The position numbers and the translations under genes are program-made. Positions 7,051 through 15,571 of a stretch of 64,000 nucleotides of DNA are shown in pieces (the first letter of the stretch is position 1; each line of letters starts with the position of its first letter). Source of the stretch: Oscillospiraceae bacterium (GTDB lineage Bacteria; Bacillota; Clostridia; Oscillospirales; Oscillospiraceae); the NCBI GenBank assembly GCA_018265835.1, contig JABLYK010000006.1, positions 1-64,000 on the forward strand, read 5' to 3'. The notes beneath the pieces were generated by a model. The model searched no databases and was not told where the DNA came from. It was given only the letters and a program-made list of their open reading frames with translations.

Positions 7051-9027
7051 TTATAATTCTTCAATTCCTATTTCCTTCAAATACCCATAAATTCCGTCAT
7101 ACCACTCGCGTTTGCGGGTCTGATCGTCATCGCTGCCGGCTGGCACAAAGATAGCCATACCTTGGCGAGCGCGGGTGAGTAGTACTCGGTAGGCGTTCTT
7201 CAAGTACAACCGACGTTCCTCGGAACTAACATTGGTCCAGCGGTTGCCGACAAAATTGTTATAAGTCCATTCGCCGTCTACATAACGGTAGTCCGCATCC
7301 CAGGCAACCACAGAATAATCAAGCTCCAATCCCTGAATATCGAACTCCGTCACCACATCCTCCAGCATATAGCTGGAACGGACATCGTCTTTGCCGTTAA
7401 GGAACCAGTTGGCTACCGAAATCTCGTTCTTTACGAAGATGCCTTCCGGTTTCAGGCGCAAGGCGCCGCTGCTGGCGAGCAAGCCATAGCGGGTAGTGCC
7501 CTGGCACTGTTCACGCACCCACTTCTTTGCCTTGTTCAAATCGCGGGTCAGCACGATGGGATACTTGTCCTTAATGCGAGAGTATAGCGCTTTCGCCGCG
7601 TCGGTGTCCACGTCCAGCACAGCCTTAACGAATGCCGCCAAATCCGGCGTGCGGAAAGATCGCACTGAGGTCGCAAGGTGCAGGTCAGCATTTTCATGGA
7701 TTTGAAGATTGGAAATCATGTCGTTCCACTCGCGCTCGCGGCGATATTCTTCATCGTTGAGTTGCGGCGTGATATATACGTCCCAATGCGGGAAAGCTCG
7801 GCGCAGGGAGTCAAACCATTCGGGAAGGCCGGCTTCACCGGTATTAATCTCCTGGCCGCCACCGACGAGGCAGATGATAACAGCCCAGTCCTGATGCCTG
7901 TCCATCGTGCTGATCAGGAACTCCGGCTCACTGTATTCAAAATTCGCCACGCCCTTTTTCGTTTGCATAAACTTGGCAATCATATCCTCAGTCCATGCGC
8001 GCTGCGCCTCATCGAAAATAGCGACGCGCTCCGGTGGAATGTGATCGTTGCCGACAAAGGAGTCACGGTATTTGTGGATAATCTGGATAAAAGCCGATGT
8101 GCTGCGCAAGGCATCACTCTTGGACAGCTTGCGCCCTGCTTGTTTCTCCTGTTCAACCTTGTCACGGGCAAGTGCTTCCTGTAGAACGGTGACGAGCGGG
8201 AAGTTGCCGGACAGGAACACGGCGTGTTCGCCGGCTGCGGCATCGGAACGCTGGATCGCCAGATTGAGGCCCAAGAGTGTTTTGCCCGCTCCGGGCACGC
8301 CTGTCACGAAGCAGATGGATTTGCGGTGGTTGGCCTTGCTGTAGTCTATGATGCGGTTGATTTCGTCGGTGGTAACGGTGAGGTTCTCGGCGCCGGCATC
8401 GCTGCGAGTGATGTCATGGACGTTGTGCCCTCGATAAAGTGCCTGCGCTGCTTCGACGATGGTCGGGGTGGGGAGGTACTCGGAGTTTTCCCACTGTACG
8501 TAGTCAAATGCCGGTTCTTCAAAGTGGCTGCCTATGTACTGAATGGCTGCACCAATGTTGTCAGCATTGCAGCGGAGCGGTTCAACAATACGATCTCTAA
8601 CTATCAGTTTATTCTGATACCGCGGTGCCTTCGTGGAGATCATTATCGGTACCAGCAGCTTATTATGACTTTCTTTCTGAAAGTTCCGCAGATCCAAAGC
8701 ATAGTCGTACACCTGGTCATACGTACTTTCGCGGTACTCTTTGTCACCAACCTTGAACTCGAGCAGGAACACCATGTTGCGATACAGCACCACGGTGTCC
8801 ACCCGTTTTCCCATGCGGGGAATGGTGTACTCAAAGACGATCCGGCCGTCAGAAAAAGTGCGCAGCTGATCCTTGAGAATCGTGATCTCCGATTCCCATG
8901 TGTTACTTTGTTGGATTGTCGTTTCCGCCGAAATATCGTTGGCGTGAATGATACCGAGGATCTCTCGGTCAGACTGCCGCAGAAATTCTGCTATTGACGA
9001 AGAGTAGTAGGATCGTAAGTTGCGCAT
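7051..9027 (-). CDS. DUF2075 nuclease-helicase
   Basis: A 658-residue protein with an N-terminal PD-(D/E)XK-like module (Asp77 in VDTVV, then Glu90-Phe-Lys92 in LLEFK) and a DUF2075 superfamily 1 helicase. Walker A is GVPGAGKT at 243-250 and Walker B is FDEAQ at 338-342. A motif VI-like YRVLLTRARQGM lies near the C-terminus. DUF2075 proteins occur repeatedly in phage-defence loci and are related to Schlafen group helicases. The gene sits 32 bp downstream of hamB with its own site (TAGGAG) ahead of ATG 9027. It is most likely a DNA or RNA remodelling nuclease working with the flanking genes; the substrate is unknown. Confidence 0.83.
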   Translation of the reverse strand: MRNLRSYYSSSIAEFLRQSDREILGIIHANDISAETTIQQSNTWESEITILKDQLRTFSDGRIVFEYTIPRMGKRVDTVVLYRNMVFLLEFKVGDKEYRESTYDQVYDYALDLRNFQKESHNKLLVPIMISTKAPRYQNKLIVRDRIVEPLRCNADNIGAAIQYIGSHFEEPAFDYVQWENSEYLPTPTIVEAAQALYRGHNVHDITRSDAGAENLTVTTDEINRIIDYSKANHRKSICFVTGVPGAGKTLLGLNLAIQRSDAAAGEHAVFLSGNFPLVTVLQEALARDKVEQEKQAGRKLSKSDALRSTSAFIQIIHKYRDSFVGNDHIPPERVAIFDEAQRAWTEDMIAKFMQTKKGVANFEYSEPEFLISTMDRHQDWAVIICLVGGGQEINTGEAGLPEWFDSLRRAFPHWDVYITPQLNDEEYRREREWNDMISNLQIHENADLHLATSVRSFRTPDLAAFVKAVLDVDTDAAKALYSRIKDKYPIVLTRDLNKAKKWVREQCQGTTRYGLLASSGALRLKPEGIFVKNEISVANWFLNGKDDVRSSYMLEDVVTEFDIQGLELDYSVVAWDADYRYVDGEWTYNNFVGNRWTNVSSEERRLYLKNAYRVLLTRARQGMAIFVPAGSDDDQTRKREWYDGIYGYLKEIGIEEL

Positions 9028-9059
9028 AGATGCTCCTAATCACAAAACGGTTTGTTAAA

Positions 9060-11450
9060 TCAGAAAGAGTTCATTGCCTTTACAAATAATTTGTTCTCGT
9101 AGTCGTCAAATTGCGATTTGATTGAATCATAGTGTTTACGGCAGTATTGTTTCGCCTCTGGCAATCCCAGGTGAAGCAATTCTGTATGCTTTTCTTCGAG
9201 CCTTCGAATAGCGTCCGTCGGGAAACCGTACTCTGCAAGTGATTCTCCCAACGTGCTTTTCACACCTGTTTCATAATATCTGCAAACGTGGGATAGGGAA
9301 AAACCGCTGGGATCATCCCCCTTTTGTAGCGACGCAAAAATATAAATGCTTTCAAAAAAAGAAATAATTTTGGGAATTTTATGTTCCAATATGCTGCGTA
9401 GGCTCTTGAATGCTTCTGTATAAGCTTTATCAATTGAGCTTATCTTTCCTTCGTTACATAGACCTATTTCATAACCCAGAATTCCCTTAAACCCGTCTTT
9501 ATAGTAGCTAAGCGCCACTGCGAAGTACTTTTTGCTAGTATTCTCGTCAATTAATCCTGCTTTATAGAATAAATCCAGTATCTTTTTTGTCCATGCATAT
9601 TTCAAGAAGTTCTCAACATCGGTATTATGTGTTATTAATGGCCGAAAAAGTTCATATTCATCATTGTCCATCAATGTGACAAGGAGCTTTTCCTGATTTT
9701 CCTTAGATATTGTACGATTTTTGATGAACACATCATATGGCAACATATAGTTTGCTGTTTCCTTATCGCGCACCGCTTTTCTATCCGCATTGACAGATGT
9801 AAGATCATCATATTCTGCATTGTCAATATCGATTGGACCAAGGGGTGTATCAGAATAAGTCGCAAAATCAAGAATTAGCGCATCAGATTCCTCGATTTTT
9901 GCGAGGTCTCTGCTCACATAGTACACTCTACCAACGAAAGAATGGTGGTATCTTCCGGCGCGACCCTTTATATTTTTTATGTCAAAGGCTGAAAGACGTT
10001 TAGTGCCCTTTGATGCATTGAGAATAATCATATTCTTGGCGTCTGTGTTTACGCCCTCGACAATGGTTGAGGTGCAAAAAAGCAGCGGGAACACGCCTTT
10101 GTTGAACTGCTCCAGTATTTCACGCTGAATGTATTTAGGGAGCTGTCCATGATGTATTCCGAATCCATTTTTTAATACTTCTATAAGGCTCCATTCATCG
10201 ACAGAGTTATTAATGTCATATTCTTTTCGTATATGCTCAATAAAATGCTTAAAGTCATCAGGATAACTATCAAAACAGTCGGTAGTTCCTATGTTACTTG
10301 ACAAATTATTCGAATACTCTATTGCTCTAGCAGGGGACGAACAGTATAGTAATGTCTGACCGTATTCGCATGTATCTATATACGACACGATATCTTTTAT
10401 CTTCTCGTTGACCTTTGAATTCAAAGGAACCATCGCAGTCGTCGGTAATTGGAGTGAGCCGGGAAGCTTTTCTTCTATTTTCGAGTTATATGCATTGACC
10501 GCTATTCTGAGCGTTGGTTCAAATGATATTTCTTTTACAGTGATATGATTGAGAGCCAGGAAACGTATCATACCCGTGCCAAAATGCTCAGGGCTCAGAT
10601 TTGGTCCCGCAAGGTAATACTCTTCTACACGTTTTGAAAGAAGGTAAAGAGCAATGCGAAACGTTTTTCCCCGATCTTCATCGAGGAACATTGGTTGGAG
10701 TTTCCTATATTTTTTTGCACCAGTGCTAGAAGATTGCCTGTCGGAATTCTCTTCAGCATCGTCGTTGCAATAGTCCTCATCAATTTTATAAACTTCATCA
10801 AAAAAGAAAAAGTCTATTTTTAAATCTGGAAAAGCCGCTAAAAGTTGAAGGGCACGTTCAGGCGTGAATACAAAAATTTTGTTTTCGTCATCATCGCAAA
10901 CCGCATCTACCGTTTTTATTATTCGGTAATTTAGATTGTTCTTTTTAACAAACCAGGACATTACGCCCGCATTCTCCAACAGAAGCGCTACTGTAGGAAA
11001 CACCAACAAAATATTTTTGTAACGCTTTCTGTTACGAAATACGATTTCTCTCATCAGAAACGTCTTTCCATATGAGGTAGGGGCGCTTACCAGCAGGCGA
11101 CGCGGAGAAATCTGTTGAAAGAGGTCGACCACTTCTTTCTGAGATTGATCCAGGGTAATATTGCGATCTGTATCGGACCTGTATAGCTCATTTATTGCCT
11201 GATCTCCGATACTGCCAATCATACCAACAGACGTGTCTGGATTATCAGTATATCCATTTAGCTTGTTATATCCAAAAACGCGCATTTTTTGAGAGGCTAT
11301 GAATAATAAATTTGCAATAATAGGGTCTTTTTTCAGCTCGGCGTCATCAGATATCCAACAAACCAGATCTCTAAGATGATCTCTGGACTGACCATCATTG
11401 GGGTCGTACTGGTTAATTGCCGTCAGAAGCTGGCCGGTATAATCCTGCAT
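9060..11450 (-). CDS. hamB: Hachiman helicase HamB
   Basis: A 796-residue superfamily 2 helicase. Counting from the ATG at 11450, chosen for its AAGGAGAAAGG site over an upstream in-frame ATG deep inside hamA, Walker A is SAPTSYGKT at 122-130 and the DExH-type box is FFDEVYKID at about 216-224. The arginine-finger motif VI (KGRAGRYHHS) follows in the second RecA lobe. A long helical C-terminal region completes it. In characterised Hachiman systems HamB loads on DNA and restrains the HamA nuclease until damage or phage DNA intermediates are met. It overlaps hamA by 38 bp, which supports a coupled complex. Confidence 0.87.
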   Translation of the reverse strand: MQDYTGQLLTAINQYDPNDGQSRDHLRDLVCWISDDAELKKDPIIANLLFIASQKMRVFGYNKLNGYTDNPDTSVGMIGSIGDQAINELYRSDTDRNITLDQSQKEVVDLFQQISPRRLLVSAPTSYGKTFLMREIVFRNRKRYKNILLVFPTVALLLENAGVMSWFVKKNNLNYRIIKTVDAVCDDDENKIFVFTPERALQLLAAFPDLKIDFFFFDEVYKIDEDYCNDDAEENSDRQSSSTGAKKYRKLQPMFLDEDRGKTFRIALYLLSKRVEEYYLAGPNLSPEHFGTGMIRFLALNHITVKEISFEPTLRIAVNAYNSKIEEKLPGSLQLPTTAMVPLNSKVNEKIKDIVSYIDTCEYGQTLLYCSSPARAIEYSNNLSSNIGTTDCFDSYPDDFKHFIEHIRKEYDINNSVDEWSLIEVLKNGFGIHHGQLPKYIQREILEQFNKGVFPLLFCTSTIVEGVNTDAKNMIILNASKGTKRLSAFDIKNIKGRAGRYHHSFVGRVYYVSRDLAKIEESDALILDFATYSDTPLGPIDIDNAEYDDLTSVNADRKAVRDKETANYMLPYDVFIKNRTISKENQEKLLVTLMDNDEYELFRPLITHNTDVENFLKYAWTKKILDLFYKAGLIDENTSKKYFAVALSYYKDGFKGILGYEIGLCNEGKISSIDKAYTEAFKSLRSILEHKIPKIISFFESIYIFASLQKGDDPSGFSLSHVCRYYETGVKSTLGESLAEYGFPTDAIRRLEEKHTELLHLGLPEAKQYCRKHYDSIKSQFDDYENKLFVKAMNSF

Positions 11451-12372
11451 AGAATCCTTTCTCCTTATTCCGGATCCGTTCAATGCTTTCTATCGGGAAG
11501 ATGTAAAAAACAATTTCTGGCTTAAATCCCGTGAAACTATAGGTTTTCTTCCGATAGTATTCTCTGATGGAAGAGACCTCTTTTTCGATTACAGCAAAAA
11601 GCTGCGATGCATCTTGGTATAGTTCCTTTGCACCATATGCCAGTAGGCATGGAATTTTTATTTTTACGTTTTTTTCTTTAAAAAGCGCAAGGAGCTTTTT
11701 CGCTCGATCTTCATCGCTTTCATCTAGCATCAGAACGTTCAATTCATTGATCAGCTCTAAAACGTTGGTTGCATCTTCTGTTATGTATATCCGTTTGTCG
11801 CATACGAAAAATAGCTGTTTTGAAAGGTATATCTGACTGTATTTTTCCGCAAGGTCCTTATTTATGCTGGATTTACAGTATCTTTTATCACCTAATTTAG
11901 CTTGTCCCAGCCATATAGTTATTTCGTCGTCCTGCTTGGAGAAATAGGTAAGATCATATCCTTTTATCTCGTTATTATCGTTCTGACGAAAAAGAGTTCT
12001 GACTGCAAGCTTATAGGCGTTTGGATCATATAACTGCACAAGCAGATCAAGCAGGACCTCGCTGGGGAGTCCGTCATTCGTATCCACCCTTTTGGGCAAC
12101 CGCTGATTGTATGCAAATTTAGCAGCTTGTTCCAATGAAGAAAACGTGCCATTGTTGTAATATTTTACGACTTCGTCTTCTCCAAAAGCATAAAACAGCA
12201 GGTTTTGCCGCATAAGTGCAGCAAGGTCCTCAACGGCGTTATCCCCAACAGCATGACTGTATGGCTGATACTTATATGTATCCTCCAATGGAGAATAGGA
12301 GAAAATAATGCTCTTACTTTTCTGGATGATTTCTTTCTCGAATATTTCTTTGTAGTCTTGGCTCACCGTCAT
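11413..12372 (-). CDS. hamA: Hachiman effector nuclease HamA (DUF1837)
   Basis: A 319-residue DUF1837 protein, the nuclease effector of Hachiman. The family pattern is visible: Glu105 in PSEVLLDLL, Asp140 in GYDLTYF, and the WLGQAKLG strand, where Gln157-Ala-Lys159 takes the place of the ExK element of PD-(D/E)XK nucleases. The Gln is noteworthy because an acidic residue is usual there. The ATG at 12372 sits 5 nt from AGGTGG and is preferred to the GTG at 12381. It is first in the operon and overlaps hamB. Released HamA is thought to degrade cellular DNA, giving abortive protection. Confidence 0.85.
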   Translation of the reverse strand: MTVSQDYKEIFEKEIIQKSKSIIFSYSPLEDTYKYQPYSHAVGDNAVEDLAALMRQNLLFYAFGEDEVVKYYNNGTFSSLEQAAKFAYNQRLPKRVDTNDGLPSEVLLDLLVQLYDPNAYKLAVRTLFRQNDNNEIKGYDLTYFSKQDDEITIWLGQAKLGDKRYCKSSINKDLAEKYSQIYLSKQLFFVCDKRIYITEDATNVLELINELNVLMLDESDEDRAKKLLALFKEKNVKIKIPCLLAYGAKELYQDASQLFAVIEKEVSSIREYYRKKTYSFTGFKPEIVFYIFPIESIERIRNKEKGFYAGLYRPASDGN

Positions 12373-12595
12373 TTTGTCCACCTATATACACGAAATAAGG
12401 TCTTAATCTCCCGTTTTATTCAGTGTAATCTTCACACCTCAGTATTCATTTTTCTGCTATCATATTGATTTTGTATTCCAATTGGGTTTATGTGTTTTCT
12501 CTTTTTCTAAAGGAATATCTTTTATAAAGCAGATAAATCCTCCATACATTTCAGCTGTCTCTTTCAATGGAATAACAGTGATCTTCCATCTGTAA
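12373..12595. other. Intergenic region between the two defence operons
   Basis: No gene is seen. The region must hold the promoter for hamA on the minus strand. It is AT-rich, but I could not pick a convincing -35/-10 pair. Confidence 0.4.
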
Positions 12596-13264
12596 TTACA
12601 CTCCTATACGATGCCGGATATCGTTCAGCCATTCGCCTTTGTATTTGAAATACTTGGGGCCAGCGATTGCACTTTTCACACCGGTAAGGTGCTTGGCTAA
12701 CGCGGTCAAAGACCATATTTCACCGTCATAGCTGACATGCTTGTCATCTACGACTTCACAAAGCGTGCCGGTGTTTTCATTGCCATTGCAACAGAATTCA
12801 ATCTTCTCACCGACAGTAATACCACATTTAGAAAAAGCAAACGGAGATAGCCGTTCCTGGTGCTGCTCATTGATTTCCTGAGCAAGCTGTTCGTCATGCT
12901 GTTCAGTGGCTGTCGCTTTCCATTTCTTCAAACGATGGCGGTATCCATTGATTTCTGCTATGGCTTCAAGAATTGAAAACGCATCCTCCGGTGTCATGGC
13001 ATAAAATTCACGGATACGGCGTTTGCCGTCTACCTCTTCTCGTGAGCGCAGCTCCGGATTTAGCTTGTCCAGAATAGAGTGCAACTTTTTGTCCGAAAGA
13101 GCTGAGTCTACCTCATATGTAGCATATATGCGAAAGGCAAACGGCACTGCAGCACTGCGGTTAAGCTCATCCAGCCGCTGCTTCACGTCCGTCGCATATC
13201 CAATTTTTACGTACTGCGGAAATGACGGGTTTGTCAATATGTAAATGTAACCTTTACTCATCAT
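12596..13264 (-). CDS. GIY-YIG nuclease with RAMA-like C-terminal domain
   Basis: A 222-residue protein. Residues 4-95 are a GIY-YIG/T5orf172-type nuclease: GYIYIL at 5-10, YVKIG at 18-22, the catalytic-position Arg30 in VKQRL, then a conserved helical part. Residues about 155-215 (SLTALAKHLTG then GPKYFKYKGEWL) resemble a RAMA domain, a module linked to restriction enzymes and DNA methylases and proposed to recognise modified or specific DNA. The two halves are joined by a charged helical linker. It closes the xre-hsdRMS operon, 54 bp after the DUF4393 gene. I infer an accessory endonuclease working beside the type I system. Confidence 0.75.
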   Translation of the reverse strand: MMSKGYIYILTNPSFPQYVKIGYATDVKQRLDELNRSAAVPFAFRIYATYEVDSALSDKKLHSILDKLNPELRSREEVDGKRRIREFYAMTPEDAFSILEAIAEINGYRHRLKKWKATATEQHDEQLAQEINEQHQERLSPFAFSKCGITVGEKIEFCCNGNENTGTLCEVVDDKHVSYDGEIWSLTALAKHLTGVKSAIAGPKYFKYKGEWLNDIRHRIGV

Positions 13265-13318
13265 TGTTCACCCTATATTTTCCAAAACAACAGCTAACGA
13301 AGTCCTGGCCTATTTGTG

Positions 13319-14056
13319 TTAATTCAATACGATATTTTTAATGTTAATCTTACTTTCTGTCTCGAATACATGTTCCAAAACCTTATAAAACCAGTGATTT
13401 CGAAACTTCTCATAATCATAGTTAAGTTCTATTACATTGCTGTTTTTGATAAGAAGCCCTAACCGCTCAAGGTTTTCGACAGATTGGGTTAATTGCAATT
13501 CTTTAGATTGATCAAAGCTATGTTTAACGCCTTTAAAATCAAACATTATGTGAGGGTATGGTGTGATCTTCCCATCTTTATGTGTTTCGTTAATGGTACA
13601 ACACGGTAATGTGTGAGTCTGTCTAAACACTTCCAGCAGTTTTATATCTAAATATGACAATTGCTTAATCATTTCGGGGAAAGCTGGATGCACTTTATTT
13701 ACGCACTCAGCATTACAAGCAGAGGCAACCAGTTCAGCAAATAATTCTCTGAATTCTGCTTCCTCGATATAGAACTTGCTCGCTTCAATTGCTGGGCCTA
13801 CGATTCTAATTTTGGGCTCATTAAGCTTTTCTTCTGGAATACCAGCCACTTTTTCAGCAATCCTTTTCTTATAATCAGCGAGATATGCCTCACGCTTAAT
13901 CTCCTGTTTCTGCCCCCAATAACCAAGCCACCCCATTACTCCATCTACAAGCAGTCCAAGATTCTCACCAATACTCTTTGATGTCGGGCGAACAATATCC
14001 TCGGCAACAATTTTACCAACGTCTATTATGGCTTCTGTCACTTTTTCCTCTACCAT
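13319..14056 (-). CDS. DUF4393 (Abi-alpha-like) protein
   Basis: A 245-residue protein of the DUF4393/Abi_alpha family, whose members are associated with abortive infection and restriction loci. The N-terminus has an alternating amphipathic and glycine-rich segment (about 10-50, including LGLLVDGVMGWLGYWGQK). The core at 65-130 has the conserved run from the PKIRIVGPAIEASK segment to ELFAELVASAC. No catalytic motif is evident. It lies 39 bp after hsdS with AAGGAG before its ATG and 54 bp before the GIY-YIG gene, so it is probably co-transcribed with the restriction genes. The biochemical role is unknown. Confidence 0.72.
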   Translation of the reverse strand: MVEEKVTEAIIDVGKIVAEDIVRPTSKSIGENLGLLVDGVMGWLGYWGQKQEIKREAYLADYKKRIAEKVAGIPEEKLNEPKIRIVGPAIEASKFYIEEAEFRELFAELVASACNAECVNKVHPAFPEMIKQLSYLDIKLLEVFRQTHTLPCCTINETHKDGKITPYPHIMFDFKGVKHSFDQSKELQLTQSVENLERLGLLIKNSNVIELNYDYEKFRNHWFYKVLEHVFETESKINIKNIVLN

Positions 14057-14095
14057 TTTGCTTCTCCTTTCTATGTTTTGAAAAAGCTATTTCTA

Positions 14096-15571
14096 TTATT
14101 TCAACCGTTCGCACAGCGGCAGAATTTCTTCCAGTTTGGCAACGATGCGCTTCTGCTCGGCAAGGGGAGGTAGTGGCATAATTGTATTTGCGATATCGAC
14201 GATAACCCAGTTTTTATTTCCCACACCACGAGTATGTTCCTTGCACTGCTTTTGAAAATCCGGCGCTAATATTGAATAAACCAAAAAATCTATGTCCAAC
14301 AGATCCTTGTTAAACTTTAAAAGTGCAACACTAACAAACAAACTGAATTCTTCATCAGTCTCCACTTTTGCAGGTACACCCGTTGTTCCAACCTTGGACA
14401 AAAGTATATCGCCTCGTTGTGGATTACAACGATTCCAAAGTTCTCGGTGTTCTTCTTGTGATATAAACTTGGTATCTTCCAATGAAAGTGTGCCATTACT
14501 CATATTGCGAACTGAAACAAAAGGAACGCCAGAAACTGTGTACTTAGGTGTTCTGTGTGTGCCATCAACCAACTTATGAAGTAGGCTTCCGATACGTACC
14601 CATTTCCAAGTTTCTGGAATATCAAATGGGATATCGTCTTCTGTGATTTCGGGCAGGGGCTTTTCTTTTTTGATTTTGCCTTCTTTGATGAGTTTCTGCT
14701 TTTCTGCCTGGATTTGCTGATACAGTTCTTCGCCGGTGCCTTCTTCAGGGCGCTGTTCCACCAGTTTACCCTGAATGGCCATCTGGAGAATGGATTTCTG
14801 CATATCCACAGGGAAACGCTTGTTGAAGTCTTCCAGCCTGCTCCACGCCTGCTCGTAGCGGTCAATCAAGGGCAGCAATTCCTCAATTTTCGCCACAATG
14901 CGCTTCTGCTCAGCAAGCGGCGGGAGTGGTATCATACACGTCGCAAGATAGTCTTTATGAATACGCTGTTGACCTGCAGTTCCCGTAAAGGATTTAACGC
15001 CATTTGCAATAAAAAATTCTGTTTTGAAAAACCACAGTAGATATTCGGGCAGTACAGTGCCGTTTATGGTTCGAATGATGGTGAGCTCTGTTGTGCCAGC
15101 TCCATATCCATTGACAAGATTTCTGAAAATAACAGATTTTCTATTCTGAAAACAGGGCGTTATTTTTGCGACGCCGATATCTCCTTCTGCAAAATGGGTA
15201 AATCCTTTTTTGATCTCTTTCCATTTTTTGATTTCGAAGGTGTGTTGATTTCTGAAACCGTCCATCACGCAAGGCATTGGAATAAATGCCGTTTCTAACT
15301 CATCTTCCAAATCATTTTTAGGATTAAGCGTTACGATTTGAGCAACACGTGCCCATTTCCATATGTCAGGAATATCAAACGGAATTTCATCCTCTGTAAT
15401 TTGGGGAAGAGGCTTTTCTTGTTTGATAGCGCCAGCTTTGATGAGGCGTTGTTTTTCTGCTTGAATCTGCTGGAACAATTCTTCGCCTGTACCTTCTTCG
15501 GGGATTTGAGGAACTAGTTTCCCCTGAATAGCCAACTGCAGAATACTTGCTTTCAACTCCTGCGGTGTCAT
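14096..15571 (-). CDS. hsdS: Type I restriction specificity subunit HsdS
   Basis: A 491-residue specificity subunit that picks the bipartite DNA target for HsdM and HsdR. The internal duplication is obvious: a leader segment (ILQLAIQGKLVPQ and ILQMAIQGKLVEQ), a Glu/Lys-rich helix and the FDIP(D/E)xWKW entry occur twice, each followed by a variable target-recognition domain. A conserved PLPPLAEQKRIVAK(I/L)EE helix closes each half. The first half covers about 1-250 and the second 255-491. Its ATG overlaps the hsdM stop (ATGA). The two recognition domains are unalike, so an asymmetric bipartite site is expected. Confidence 0.95.
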   Translation of the reverse strand: MTPQELKASILQLAIQGKLVPQIPEEGTGEELFQQIQAEKQRLIKAGAIKQEKPLPQITEDEIPFDIPDIWKWARVAQIVTLNPKNDLEDELETAFIPMPCVMDGFRNQHTFEIKKWKEIKKGFTHFAEGDIGVAKITPCFQNRKSVIFRNLVNGYGAGTTELTIIRTINGTVLPEYLLWFFKTEFFIANGVKSFTGTAGQQRIHKDYLATCMIPLPPLAEQKRIVAKIEELLPLIDRYEQAWSRLEDFNKRFPVDMQKSILQMAIQGKLVEQRPEEGTGEELYQQIQAEKQKLIKEGKIKKEKPLPEITEDDIPFDIPETWKWVRIGSLLHKLVDGTHRTPKYTVSGVPFVSVRNMSNGTLSLEDTKFISQEEHRELWNRCNPQRGDILLSKVGTTGVPAKVETDEEFSLFVSVALLKFNKDLLDIDFLVYSILAPDFQKQCKEHTRGVGNKNWVIVDIANTIMPLPPLAEQKRIVAKLEEILPLCERLK

